Assembly (NCBI GenBank): GCA_003133225.1
Contig: PKWL01000041.1
Coordinates: 62,151-126,150 of the forward strand
Length of the DNA stretch: 64,000 bases
From: Janthinobacterium sp.
GTDB taxonomy: Bacteria > Pseudomonadota > Gammaproteobacteria > Burkholderiales > Burkholderiaceae_D
Direction: 5' to 3'
Positions within the stretch are counted from its first letter, which is position 1, and every line of letters begins with the position of its first letter. Below, piece after piece: positions 34,655-43,749 of the stretch. Made by a program: the position numbers and the translations under genes. The notes beneath the pieces are model-generated. The model was not told the origin of the DNA. It searched no databases and worked only from the letters and a program-made list of their open reading frames with translations.

Positions 34655-36197
34655 ATTGAACACAGTGCAACGCGCCGTCCGCTTTGACATGAGCCGTTTG
34701 CAAATCGAGGACATCGTCGATATCGCCCGCGCCAGCGCTAAGGCGAGCCTGTCAGATGAGCCGGCGTTTCGGGCCGCGATCATGCGCGGCGCCGATTTCC
34801 TCGACCGCCTGCTGCGCGAGGACGGCACCATTTACGGCGTCACGACCGGTTACGGCGACTCCTGCACGGTCGCCGTTCCCGCCGACCTGGTGGCCGAGTT
34901 GCCGCATCATTTGTACACTTATCACGGCTGCGGTTTGGGCGAATATTTCAATCCGGCGCAGACGCGGGCCGTCATGGCGGTGCGCCTGGCCTCGTTGTGC
35001 AAGGGCTTTTCCGGCGTCAGCGTCGCCTTGCTAGAGCAAATTACGCGCCTGCTAAATGCGGGAATACTGCCAAAGATCCCGTCCGAAGGATCGGTCGGTG
35101 CCAGTGGCGACTTGACGCCGCTGTCGTATCTGGCGGCCGTCTTGTGCGGCGAACGCGAGGTCTGGCGCGACGGTGCGACGCTGACGGCGGCGCAAGCGCT
35201 GCGCGAGGCGGGCATAGCGCCGCTGCGCTTGCGCCCAAAGGAAGGCCTAGCCATCATGAACGGGACCGCGGTCATGACGGCCTTAGCCTGCCTGGCGTTC
35301 GACCGGGCCGCCTATCTGACCCAACTTGCCACCCGTATCACGGCCATGGCGTCCTTTGCGCTGGACGGCAATGCCCATCATTTCGACGAAATGCTATTTT
35401 CCGTCAAGCCGCATCCGGGCCTGCAGCAAGTGGCGCTCTGGCTGCGCCATGATTTGCCGACCGACCAATGGGAACGCAACGGCAAGCGCCTGCAGGACCG
35501 TTACTCGATTCGCTGCGCGCCGCACGTCATCGGCGTGCTGGCCGACGCCTTGCCCTGGCTGCGTTCTTCCATCGAAAATGAACTCAATAGCGCCAACGAC
35601 AATCCCATCATCGACGCCGAAGGCGAGCGCGTGCTGCACGGCGGCCATTTCTACGGCGGCCATATCGCGTTCGCCATGGACAGCATGAAAAACGCAGTGG
35701 CCAACCTGGCCGACCTGCTAGATCGGCAGATGGCCTTGCTGGTCGATGCCCGCTACAACCATGGTTTGCCGGCGAATCTGTCGGGGGCCACGGGGCCGCG
35801 CGCGGCCATCAATCATGGCTTGAAGGCGCTCCAGATCAGCGCCTCGGCCTGGACCGCGGAAGCGCTCAAGCTGACCATGCCGGCCTCCGTATTTTCGCGC
35901 TCGACCGAGTGCCATAACCAGGACAAGGTCAGCATGGGTACGATCGCCGCCCGCGACTGCCTGCGCGTGCTGGAATTGACCGAGCAAGTGGCCGCCGCGC
36001 TCCTGATCACGGTGCGCCAGGGCGTCTGGCTGCGCTGTCGCGCCAATCCGGGCGTACAGCCGCAGGCCGCATTGGCGCGCATGCAAGAACAGTTGGGCGC
36101 GGACATCGCCGTCATCGAGGAAGACCGGCGCCTGGAACCGGACTTGCGTTTGCTGCTAGGCCGCATCCGCGGCCAAGCTTGGACGCTGTATGCGTAA
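34641..36197 (+). CDS. Aromatic amino acid ammonia-lyase (HAL/TAL/PAL family)
   Basis: 518-residue lyase that makes its own MIO cofactor from Ala154-Ser155-Gly156 (SVGASGDLTPLSYL). Catalytic Tyr65 lies in TIYGVTTGYG. At the position that sets substrate preference this protein has Tyr94-His95 (LYTYHGCGLG), compared with Ser-His in HAL and His-Leu in Rhodobacter TAL, so the substrate is not fixed by sequence. In this cluster it is expected to supply an aryl acid (coumarate or cinnamate) as polyene starter, by analogy with flexirubin systems. No urocanase genes are nearby, arguing against histidine degradation. Confidence 0.88.
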   Translation: MHEAKLNTVQRAVRFDMSRLQIEDIVDIARASAKASLSDEPAFRAAIMRGADFLDRLLREDGTIYGVTTGYGDSCTVAVPADLVAELPHHLYTYHGCGLGEYFNPAQTRAVMAVRLASLCKGFSGVSVALLEQITRLLNAGILPKIPSEGSVGASGDLTPLSYLAAVLCGEREVWRDGATLTAAQALREAGIAPLRLRPKEGLAIMNGTAVMTALACLAFDRAAYLTQLATRITAMASFALDGNAHHFDEMLFSVKPHPGLQQVALWLRHDLPTDQWERNGKRLQDRYSIRCAPHVIGVLADALPWLRSSIENELNSANDNPIIDAEGERVLHGGHFYGGHIAFAMDSMKNAVANLADLLDRQMALLVDARYNHGLPANLSGATGPRAAINHGLKALQISASAWTAEALKLTMPASVFSRSTECHNQDKVSMGTIAARDCLRVLELTEQVAAALLITVRQGVWLRCRANPGVQPQAALARMQEQLGADIAVIEEDRRLEPDLRLLLGRIRGQAWTLYA

Positions 36198-36624
36198 GCC
36201 GGGGCAAAGGAGCCTTTGGCACGCCGAAGTCGAGACTCAGGTGCAGTTCTTCGACCTCGATCCGATGCAAGTTGTCTGGCACGGACGCTATGTGAAGTAT
36301 CTGGAAATGGCGCGCTGCGCATTGCTCGATGGGATCGATTACAACTACCCGCAGATGAAGGCATCCGGCTATGCCTGGCCCGTCATCGACTTGCGCCTGC
36401 GCTATGTGGGCGCGGCCACTTTTGGCCAGCGCCTGACGCTGCAAGCCGACCTCGTCGAGTGGCGAAATCGCCTGAAAATCGATTACCTGATTACGGACAC
36501 CAAGAGCGGCAAGCAGTTGAACCGGGCCAGCACGACGCAGGTCGCCGTCGACCTTGCCAGCGGCGAGATGTGTTTTGTGTCGCCCCCCGTCTTACTCGAA
36601 AAATTGGGAGTGCTCTCAAGATGA
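36190..36624 (+). CDS. 4-hydroxybenzoyl-CoA thioesterase-family hotdog protein (APE cluster)
   Basis: 144 residues with a single hotdog fold. The motif VQFFDLDPMQVVWHGRYVKYLE at about 18-39 holds the Asp typical of 4HBT thioesterases. It would hydrolyse or edit acyl-ACP/CoA intermediates. Its start overlaps the ammonia-lyase stop by eight bases and its own stop overlaps the next start (ATGA), so it is firmly in the operon. Confidence 0.85.
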   Translation: MRKPGQRSLWHAEVETQVQFFDLDPMQVVWHGRYVKYLEMARCALLDGIDYNYPQMKASGYAWPVIDLRLRYVGAATFGQRLTLQADLVEWRNRLKIDYLITDTKSGKQLNRASTTQVAVDLASGEMCFVSPPVLLEKLGVLSR

Positions 36625-37223
36625 AGCGATTTTTTTTATGCCTGCTCCTGCTGGCCGCTGCGGCGCCGACCTTGGCGAACGAAGCGGTCGCCAAAATCCA
36701 GGCCATGCTGGCCAAACCGACCGTCTTGTGCGGCCGCTTCGACCAGAGCAAGCAACTAGTTGGCATTCGCAAAACTTTGGCGTCGAACGGGCGTTTTTGC
36801 GTCGTCGCCGGCAAGGGCGTCGTGTGGCGCACCTTGCAGCCGTTCCCCAATACATTGCGCCTGACGCGCGACGAAATCGTCCACCTGCAAGGCGGGCGCG
36901 TGGCCTTGCGCTTGGACGCGAAGACCGAGCCGACGGTGCGCCTGATTAACAGCGTCCTGTTCTCCTTGCTGGCCGGCGATCTGGCGCAACTAGAGGGCTG
37001 GTTTGAAGTCGATGGCAAAGCCGACGCGAGCACCTGGCAAGTGAGTCTCAAGGCGCGCGATCCGGCCTTGGCCAAGGCCGTCGGCAGCATCTGGCTCGCC
37101 GGCGGCGCCTATGTCAAGGACATCCGCATCAAGGAGGCCGGCGGCGACCAAACGAGCATCGTCTTTTCGGCCATCCAAACTGGCGAGGCCGCCATGACGG
37201 CCGAAGAGGCCGCGCTATTTTGA
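36621..37223 (+). CDS. LolA-like periplasmic outer-membrane lipoprotein carrier (APE cluster)
   Basis: 200 residues. Signal peptide at 1-19 (MKRFFLCLLLLAAAAPTLAN). The mature part has the LolA-like fold pattern: GRFDQSKQLVGIRKTLASNGRF and GVVWRTLQPFPNTLRL. APE clusters regularly encode such a protein, thought to escort the polyene lipid across the periplasm to the outer membrane. The stop overlaps the exporter start. Confidence 0.82.
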   Translation: MKRFFLCLLLLAAAAPTLANEAVAKIQAMLAKPTVLCGRFDQSKQLVGIRKTLASNGRFCVVAGKGVVWRTLQPFPNTLRLTRDEIVHLQGGRVALRLDAKTEPTVRLINSVLFSLLAGDLAQLEGWFEVDGKADASTWQVSLKARDPALAKAVGSIWLAGGAYVKDIRIKEAGGDQTSIVFSAIQTGEAAMTAEEAALF

Positions 37224-39586
37224 GGCGCGCTAAAGGCCTCGCGCTGCTGTGGGCGCTCGTAGTTAGCCTGTTGTTAGCACATAACGCCTATTTGTGGTTG
37301 GGCAAGCACATCGTGCCCGACACCGACATTCTCGCTTTGCTGCCCGTGCAAGAGCGCGACCCCGTGTTGCAGCAGTCGTTTGGCCACATGGTCGATGCCG
37401 CGCAGCAGCGCCTGGTGGTGCTGATCGGCGCTGCCAGCTGGAGCGACGCAAAACGTGCCGCCGACGCCTACCGTGGTGTCTTGGCCGGGCATGCCGATCT
37501 GTTCCAGAGCGACGACATGGCCGCCCAAGCCGAGGGTGACTGGCTGGCGCCGTTTCAACAGCACCGGCTGGTCTTATTGACGGCGCAGCAGGAAACGCAA
37601 CTGCGAGAGCAAGGCGGGCAGTTCTGGCTGGAGGCGGCGCTTGGCAAACTGTACGGCGTGTTTGGCGGGCCGCAATTGGGCAACTGGCGCGACGATCCGT
37701 TTGGCCTGTTCGCAGGCTGGGTCATGGAAAGAGCGCAGGAGTCGCCCGTGCGCCCGCGCGACGGCCACCTGTTCGTGGCCGACGCTACGCACCAATATGT
37801 GCTATTGCCCCTAACGCTCAAGGTGCCGGCCTTGTCCATGAGCGCGCAGCAAGCCGTGCTGCCCGTGCTGGGCCAGGCGGCCCGCGCCGCCAGCGCGGCG
37901 GCGCCGCAGGTGAATTTGATTAGCGCCGGCGTGATGCTGCATGCGGCGGCCGCCAGCTCCCAAGCCAGCACCGAGCTATCGACCATCGGCATCGGTTCCT
38001 TGCTCGGCATTATCTTGCTGACGTGGTTTTCATTTCATTCCCTCAAGCCGATTTTTTTGATCTTGCTGTCGATTGGCATCGGCTGCCTCGGTGCCTGGTC
38101 CGTGTGCTGGACTTTGTTCGAGCGCGTGCATTTGCTGACCTTGGTTTTTGGCGCAACCTTGATCGGCGTGGCCCAGGACTACGGAATTTATTTCCTGTGC
38201 CACCGCCTGAACGCCGAGCCCCGGCGCGATTCCTCCTCCTTGCTGCGGCGCCTCCTGCCGGGGCTTAGCCTGACGTTGTTGGCCGCTGTCATCGGCTACA
38301 TGGGGTTGGCGCTAACGCCATTTCCCGGATTGCGCCAAATGGCGGTTTTTTCCGCGTGCGGGTTGATTTTCGCCTGGCTCACGGTGGTGTGCTGGTTTCC
38401 CGTCCTAGTGAGCGGGGGCACGCTCCAAAGGGGCGCCTTGCTGCGCTTTTACGGCGCGGCCCGGGCCCGCTGGCCGCAGCTGCAGCGGAACAAGGCGAGC
38501 TTTTGCGCGGCGGCGCTGTTTGTCCTGTTCTCGTCGCTCGGCATAGCGCGCCTCGGCGTCGACGATGATATTCGCCTGCTGCAAAACCCCCCCCAACAAC
38601 TGCTTGCAGACCAGCTCAAAGTGAGCCGGCTGCTCGACGCGCCTACGCCGGTGCAGTATTACCTGGTGCGGGGAGGCAGCCCCGAAATCGTCTTGCAGCG
38701 CGAGGAAGTGCTCAAGGGGCGGCTCGACGGTCTCGTCGCCCAGCACCGCATCACAGGCTACCAGGCGCTGTCGAACTGGGTGCCGTCGGCGCTCACGCAG
38801 GCACGCCGACGTGCTCTCATTGACCAAAAATTGCTCAGCGACGGCGGCCCCCTCACGGCGCTGGCAGGGCAGATCGGTGAAGACCGGCAGTGGCCCGCCG
38901 CCACGCGCGCCATGTTGGCGGGCGCGGGCTCGCCCTTGCTGTTAGCGGACTTTTTCAAGATGCCGGCCAGTTTGCCCTGGCGTCACCTGTGGCTGGGCCC
39001 GGTAGGGGGCGGCTATGCCAGCATCGTCGCCCTGCGCGGGCTCGGAAGCGCCGCCCTGCCGTTCATGGCCACTGCCGCGCGCGGGATCGAGGGCGTCATG
39101 TGGGTCGACAAGGTGGCCGAGATATCATCCGTACTGGGGCGCTATCGGCAGTACATGGGGTGGGTCGTAGTCGCTGCCTACGGAGTCGTGTTTTGCCTCC
39201 TGTTTGGGCGCTACCGCCGCCACACCTGGCGCGTTCTGGCACCCACCGCGATAGCGAGCACGGCCACGCTGGCCTTGTTCGGCTTCGCGGCCCAGCAGCT
39301 GCAGCTGTTTCACGTCCTGGCGCTAATGCTGCTGCTGGGCGTCGGCGTCGATTACGGCATCTTCATGCAGGAAGATCCGCAGCGGGGCCGTGACACGCCC
39401 TGGCTGGCCGTCGGACTGTCGGCCGCGAACACGCTGTTGTCGTTTGGCCTGCTGGCCTTGAGCCACACCCCGGCCCTGCGCGCGTTCGGGTTGACGATGT
39501 TAGTTGGCACGGCGCTGACATGGCTGTTGGTACCTTGTTTTGCCACAATGAAGGAAAGTGACCATGGCGCAACTGCAAAAACCTGA
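37220..39586 (+). CDS. RND/MMPL-family exporter (APE cluster)
   Basis: 788-residue membrane exporter. One N-terminal helix (about 9-28), a large periplasmic domain, a block of about five helices (255-400, with GATLIGVAQDYGIYF, a typical MMPL helix-4 motif), a second periplasmic domain, and a final block (about 645-780, with LLGVGVDYGIFMQEDP, the matching motif of the second repeat). It probably transports the polyene lipid across the inner membrane. TTG start at 37220 overlapping the LolA-like stop (TTGA). Confidence 0.87.
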   Translation: MRRAKGLALLWALVVSLLLAHNAYLWLGKHIVPDTDILALLPVQERDPVLQQSFGHMVDAAQQRLVVLIGAASWSDAKRAADAYRGVLAGHADLFQSDDMAAQAEGDWLAPFQQHRLVLLTAQQETQLREQGGQFWLEAALGKLYGVFGGPQLGNWRDDPFGLFAGWVMERAQESPVRPRDGHLFVADATHQYVLLPLTLKVPALSMSAQQAVLPVLGQAARAASAAAPQVNLISAGVMLHAAAASSQASTELSTIGIGSLLGIILLTWFSFHSLKPIFLILLSIGIGCLGAWSVCWTLFERVHLLTLVFGATLIGVAQDYGIYFLCHRLNAEPRRDSSSLLRRLLPGLSLTLLAAVIGYMGLALTPFPGLRQMAVFSACGLIFAWLTVVCWFPVLVSGGTLQRGALLRFYGAARARWPQLQRNKASFCAAALFVLFSSLGIARLGVDDDIRLLQNPPQQLLADQLKVSRLLDAPTPVQYYLVRGGSPEIVLQREEVLKGRLDGLVAQHRITGYQALSNWVPSALTQARRRALIDQKLLSDGGPLTALAGQIGEDRQWPAATRAMLAGAGSPLLLADFFKMPASLPWRHLWLGPVGGGYASIVALRGLGSAALPFMATAARGIEGVMWVDKVAEISSVLGRYRQYMGWVVVAAYGVVFCLLFGRYRRHTWRVLAPTAIASTATLALFGFAAQQLQLFHVLALMLLLGVGVDYGIFMQEDPQRGRDTPWLAVGLSAANTLLSFGLLALSHTPALRAFGLTMLVGTALTWLLVPCFATMKESDHGATAKT

Positions 39587-40814
39587 ATCCACTGAAATTC
39601 TGATCGTCGGCGCCGGCCCGTCCGGCGCCGTGGCCGCAGCGCTGCTGCGCCAGCAGGGCCGTCAGGTGCTGGTGATCGAGCGCGAACAGTTCCCCCGCTT
39701 TTCGATCGGCGAGAGTCTATTGCCGCAAAGCATGCAGTACCTGGAACAGGCCGGCATGCTGCAAGCCGTAGTCGAGGCCGGCTTTCAATTTAAAAATGGC
39801 GCCGCCTTCGTGCACCGGGGCCGCTACACGGATTTCGATTTTCGCGACAAGCATTCGAGCGGCTGGGGTACCACCTACCAGGTGCAGCGCGCCGACTTCG
39901 ATCATCTCTTGGCCAAGGAGGCGCAGCGTGCCGGGGCGCAGATCCGCTACCGGCATGCGCTCACTTCGGTCGAGCTCGGCGCGGGCGAGAAGGGCGGGCC
40001 GCGCGTGACGGTGACGGACGCGGACGGTCACCCCTATCAGGTCAAGGCCCAATTCGTGCTCGACGCCAGCGGTTTCGGGCGCATCCTGCCGCGCCTGCTC
40101 AAGCTGGAAACGCCGTCCAATTTTCCCGTGCGCGGCGCCATCTTCACCCACCTCGAAGATGGCATTGGCCAGGGCTTTGACCGCAACAAGATTCGGGTCA
40201 CGGTGCACCCGCAGCATGACGACGTCTGGTTCTGGACCATCCCCTTCGCCGGCGGACGCTGTTCGCTTGGCGTGGTGGCCGAGGCACGCTATCTCGAGCG
40301 CTACGGGGGCACGGCAACGGAAGTCTTGCAAGCCATCGTGGCCGAGGAAAGAACCTTGCATGAGCTCTTGGCCAACGCCAAGTGGGATACCCCGGCACGC
40401 CAGATCGTCGGCTATTCGGCCAACGTCAACCGTCTGTGGGGCCAGGGTTACGCTTTGCTGGGCAATGCCGGTGAATTTCTCGACCCCGTGTTTTCCTCGG
40501 GCGTGACCATCGCGCTCAAGTCCGCCAGCCTCGCCGCTGGCGTCCTCGAGCGCCAGTTCGCGGGGCAAGCCGTCAATTGGCAAACGGAGTATGGCGCGCC
40601 GCTGCGCCAGGGCGTCGCTACCTTTCGCGCTTTCGTCGAGTCCTGGTACGGCGGGCGCTTTCAGAAAATTATCTTCCACCCGGATCAAGATCCGGAAATT
40701 AGGCGCATGATTTCGGCCATCCTGGCCGGTTACGCGTGGGACCAGAGTAATCCGTATGTCTTGCACACGGCCCGCCGCCTGGCCGCACTGGAGGCCTTAT
40801 GCGCGCAGCCTTGA
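39564..40814 (+). CDS. FAD-dependent oxidoreductase, halogenase/geranylgeranyl-reductase-like (APE cluster)
   Basis: 416-residue flavoprotein. FAD-binding motif ILIVGAGPSGAVAAALLRQQG at the N-terminus, then RFSIGESLLPQSMQYLEQAG, a pattern shared by flavin-dependent halogenases and related monooxygenases, and LLGNAGEFLDPVFSSGVTIAL. The WxWxIP motif of true tryptophan halogenases appears as VWFWTIPF, so halogenation or hydroxylation of the aryl head is possible but unproven. ATG 39564 has AAGGA 8 bases upstream; a GTG at 39558 is too close to that site. It overlaps the lipoprotein gene by 16 bases. Confidence 0.85.
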   Translation: MAQLQKPESTEILIVGAGPSGAVAAALLRQQGRQVLVIEREQFPRFSIGESLLPQSMQYLEQAGMLQAVVEAGFQFKNGAAFVHRGRYTDFDFRDKHSSGWGTTYQVQRADFDHLLAKEAQRAGAQIRYRHALTSVELGAGEKGGPRVTVTDADGHPYQVKAQFVLDASGFGRILPRLLKLETPSNFPVRGAIFTHLEDGIGQGFDRNKIRVTVHPQHDDVWFWTIPFAGGRCSLGVVAEARYLERYGGTATEVLQAIVAEERTLHELLANAKWDTPARQIVGYSANVNRLWGQGYALLGNAGEFLDPVFSSGVTIALKSASLAAGVLERQFAGQAVNWQTEYGAPLRQGVATFRAFVESWYGGRFQKIIFHPDQDPEIRRMISAILAGYAWDQSNPYVLHTARRLAALEALCAQP

Positions 40815-41350
40815 AGTGCTTGGCCGTTCTGCTGGCCCTGTTCGCCTTGGTCGCCTGCGCCAGCGTGCCGGTCCCGGCCGGCCTGGGCTTGAAGCTGGCG
40901 CCGGCGGCTTTGGGCGCGACGATTAGCGTGCAGCAACACCTGCGCCTTGAGCGCGGCCCCCGCAGCGACGAACTCGATGCCGTTCTGGAGGCCGATGAGA
41001 CTCATCTGGAACTAGTCGGCCTCGCCCTCGGGCAGCGCGTCCTCACCTTGCATTACGAGGCCGGCCAGCTCCAGTCATGGCGTCACCCGATGTTGCCGAG
41101 CCAGGTGCAGCCCGCCGCCGTCTTAGAAGACATGCAGCTCACGCTGTGGCCGGCCGCGGCGATACAAGAGGCTTTGCCGCCCGGCTGGCGGATCGAGGAG
41201 CAAGGTTTGCAGCGCACTCTATTTAAGGGTGACACGGCGGTCATGCGCATCGACTATAGCGAGCCGGTGCGCTGGAGCGGGACCGTTGTGTTGAATAATT
41301 TGCGCTATCATTACCGCTTGACGATCCAGTCGACGCCGGTGACGAATTGA
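40799..41350 (+). CDS. DUF3261-type lipoprotein (APE cluster)
   Basis: 183 residues. Lipoprotein signal peptide with lipobox LVACAS, giving an acylated Cys20. The mature part is beta-rich with no recognised catalytic motif. Lipoproteins of this type occur next to the exporter and LolA-like gene in APE clusters, consistent with a role in placing the polyene in the outer membrane. Overlaps genes on both sides. Confidence 0.78.
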   Translation: MRAALKCLAVLLALFALVACASVPVPAGLGLKLAPAALGATISVQQHLRLERGPRSDELDAVLEADETHLELVGLALGQRVLTLHYEAGQLQSWRHPMLPSQVQPAAVLEDMQLTLWPAAAIQEALPPGWRIEEQGLQRTLFKGDTAVMRIDYSEPVRWSGTVVLNNLRYHYRLTIQSTPVTN

Positions 41351-41373
41351 GATTGAAGAAGAGGAAGCCGGCC

Positions 41374-42555
41374 ATGTATTATTTGAACGCCTGTGGCCTC
41401 GTGTGCGCCTTGGGCGACACGATGGACGCCATCAAGGAACGCCTGTTGGGGCGGCCCCGCAGCGGCGTCGCCGTCAGCGACGCCTGCTCGCCCGGACGGG
41501 CGCTGCCCCTGGGCGCCGTCTCCTCCCGCCTGCCACCCGTGTGCCAGTTGCCGCCGCCCCAGCGCAGCCGCAACAATCAGCTGGCATTGGCTGCCTTAGC
41601 CCAGATCCGGCCGGCCGTCGATGCCGCCATCGCGCTCTTTGGCGCCGGCCGCGTCGGCATCGTGATTGGCACTAGCACCTCGGGAATTTTGGAAGCGGAA
41701 AACGCGATGCGCCAGAACACCGTTGATGGCACCTTTCCCGCCGCCTTTCAATACAGTCAGCAGGAAATGGGTTCGCCGGCCGCCATGCTGGCGGGCGAAC
41801 TCGGCATTGTAGGGCCGAGCTACGTCCATTCCAGCGCTTGCGCATCGAGCGCGAAGGCGATGGCGAGCGCGGCCCGCCTGATCAAGATGGGGTTGTGCGA
41901 TGCGGTGCTAACGGGCGGCGTCGATTCCCTGTGCGCATTCACCGTGGCGGGATTTTCAGCGCTAGATTCAGTTAGCAGCGTTCTATGCAACCCCTTAAGC
42001 GCCAACCGCAACGGCATCAACATCGGCGAGGGCGCCGCCTTGTTCCTGATGAGTGGCATACAAGCGCCCGTGGCGCTTTGCGGCTGGGGCGAATCGTCGG
42101 ATGGCTACCACATGTCGGCTCCGGACCCGGACGGCGGCGGGGCGCGCCTGGCGATGGAGCAAGCTCTGGCGCGCGCCAAAATTGCGCCAGAGCGGATTGA
42201 TTACATTAACTTGCATGGCACGGCCACGCTGCAAAATGACGCCATGGAGGCGCGCGCGGTCGCCGCCCTGTTTGGGTCCATGCCAGCCGTCAGTTCGACC
42301 AAGCCGCTGACGGGACATGCCTTGGGCGCCGCCGGCGCGATCGAAGCGGCCTTGTGCTGGATTGCCATGCAAGACGACAACCCGGAAGGGCGCTTGCCCC
42401 CCCACTTATGGGATGGCGTCGCCGACCCGGCCTTGCCGGTCTTAAATGTGGTAAAACCGGGTACGCTTCTGGGGCGCCCCCTCAGTTGGGCGCTCAGCAA
42501 TTCGTTTGCGTTCGGCGGCTCGAACGCCGTGCTTGTTTTGGGGAGGACGGCTTGA
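41374..42555 (+). CDS. apeO: Beta-ketoacyl synthase 1 (ApeO-like)
   Basis: 393-residue condensing enzyme. Catalytic Cys156 in VHSSACASSAKAM, catalytic His residues in NLHGTATLQND and KPLTGHALGAAGA: an intact Cys-His-His triad. In characterised systems ApeO pairs with the chain-length factor ApeC. Start ATG 41374 (MYYLNACGLVCALG) has GAGGA 9 bases upstream; a TTG at 41347 in the same frame overlaps the lipoprotein stop and would add nine basic residues. The stop overlaps the next start (TTGA). Confidence 0.88.
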   Translation: MYYLNACGLVCALGDTMDAIKERLLGRPRSGVAVSDACSPGRALPLGAVSSRLPPVCQLPPPQRSRNNQLALAALAQIRPAVDAAIALFGAGRVGIVIGTSTSGILEAENAMRQNTVDGTFPAAFQYSQQEMGSPAAMLAGELGIVGPSYVHSSACASSAKAMASAARLIKMGLCDAVLTGGVDSLCAFTVAGFSALDSVSSVLCNPLSANRNGINIGEGAALFLMSGIQAPVALCGWGESSDGYHMSAPDPDGGGARLAMEQALARAKIAPERIDYINLHGTATLQNDAMEARAVAALFGSMPAVSSTKPLTGHALGAAGAIEAALCWIAMQDDNPEGRLPPHLWDGVADPALPVLNVVKPGTLLGRPLSWALSNSFAFGGSNAVLVLGRTA

Positions 42556-43031
42556 GCTTGCCGCCGATCGGCACCCTGCTGCCGCACTCCGCCCCCATGC
42601 TGCTGCTCGACCGCCTGCTGCGGGTCGATGGCGACTTTTTGTGCGCCGAAGTGCGAATCGGTGCGGCCAGTTTATTTTGCGATGGCAGCGGGGTCGGGGC
42701 CTGGATCGGCATCGAATACATGGCGCAAGCGATCGCCGCATACGCCGGCTATGGCGCCCATGTGCGGGGCGAGGCGGCCAAGCCCGGCTTTCTGCTGGGG
42801 ACGCGTCATTTTGAAGCTCTGCGCCCGCTGTTCCCAGTGGGCAGCGTGTTGCATGTTCATGTGCATCGCGTAGCGCAAGGCGGCAACGGCTTGGCCGCTT
42901 TCGAGTGCAGGATCGACGACATGAGCGCGTTGCCCGCGGTCACGGTGGCGACGGCGACGGTGACGGTATTTGAGCCCGATAATGTCAATGATTTTCTGCA
43001 CGGGAGCTTGGATGGCAGGGGCAATGAATAA
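42552..43031 (+). CDS. apeP: Hotdog-fold dehydratase subunit (ApeP-like), TTG start
   Basis: 159 residues. N-terminus LPPIGTLLPHSAPMLLLDRLL is FabZ/FabA-like, and the helix GIEYMAQAIAAYAG retains the catalytic Glu. The His of FabZ (HFPG motif) is absent (LFCDGSGVGAWIG). The partner hotdog domain at 31116-32882 has the reverse pattern, so the two probably form one dehydratase. The TTG at 42552 overlaps the ketosynthase stop and has GGAGG 5 bases upstream. Confidence 0.85.
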   Translation: MSLPPIGTLLPHSAPMLLLDRLLRVDGDFLCAEVRIGAASLFCDGSGVGAWIGIEYMAQAIAAYAGYGAHVRGEAAKPGFLLGTRHFEALRPLFPVGSVLHVHVHRVAQGGNGLAAFECRIDDMSALPAVTVATATVTVFEPDNVNDFLHGSLDGRGNE

Positions 43032-43749
43032 AAACGTGCTGGTCACGGGCTCGTCGCGCGGCATCGGCAAGGCGATAGCGCTGCGCTTGGCGCGCGACGG
43101 TTTTGACCTTGTTTTGCATTGCAAAGAGCAGCGCCAAGCGGCGGACGCGGTCGCGCTCGAGATCGTGGCGATGGGGCGCATGGCGCGCGTGTTGCAGTTC
43201 GATATCGGACAGCGGGCGGCGGCGGCGGCGGCACTGGAGGCGGACATCGGCGAGAACGGCTGTTATTATGGGGTCGTTTGCAACGCCGGCGTGGCGCGCG
43301 ATTGTGCCTTTCCCGCCATGTCGGGCGAAGACTGGGACCTGGTTCTGAAAACCAACCTGGACGGCTTTTATAACGTGCTCAATCCTTTGGTGATGCCTCT
43401 CGTGCGGCGCCGCCTGCCGGGGCGTATTGTGACGCTGGCCTCCGTTTCCGGCTTGGTTGGCAACCGCGGCCAAGTCAATTACAGCGCGGCCAAGGCCGGC
43501 ATCATCGGCGCCACCAAGGCGCTTGCGCTGGAACTGGCCAAGCGCGCGATCACGGTCAATTGCGTGGCACCGGGCTTGATCGCAACCGACATGTCGAGCG
43601 CCGTGGACGTGGCCGAAGCGATCAAATCGATTCCGGCGCGGCGCGTCGGCCAGCCCGAGGAAGTGGCGGCGGCCGTCAGTTTTCTGATGAGCGAGGATGC
43701 GGCTTACATCACGCGCCAAGTCATCCGCGTCGATGGCGGCATCGCATGA
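43024..43749 (+). CDS. apeQ: 3-oxoacyl-ACP reductase, FabG type (ApeQ-like)
   Basis: 241-residue short-chain dehydrogenase reducing beta-keto intermediates with NADPH. Cofactor motif VTGSSRGIGKAIAL, CNAGVARD, catalytic Ser in LASVSGLVGN and Tyr-Lys in NYSAAKAG, closing with RVDGGIA. ATG 43024 was chosen; an ATG at 43012 in the same frame would add MAGA and has a similarly placed GGGAG. Overlaps both neighbours. Confidence 0.92.
   Translation: MNKNVLVTGSSRGIGKAIALRLARDGFDLVLHCKEQRQAADAVALEIVAMGRMARVLQFDIGQRAAAAAALEADIGENGCYYGVVCNAGVARDCAFPAMSGEDWDLVLKTNLDGFYNVLNPLVMPLVRRRLPGRIVTLASVSGLVGNRGQVNYSAAKAGIIGATKALALELAKRAITVNCVAPGLIATDMSSAVDVAEAIKSIPARRVGQPEEVAAAVSFLMSEDAAYITRQVIRVDGGIA

Noticed and set aside
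34641-36197. Histidine utilisation gene hutH
   Set aside because: No hutU, hutI or hutG nearby, and it is embedded by overlaps within the polyene operon; the selectivity pair also differs from HAL.
39717-40766. 349-codon minus-strand open frame opposite the flavoprotein gene
   Set aside because: No motif, and it breaks the single-direction APE operon; the plus-strand FAD-binding protein explains the openness.
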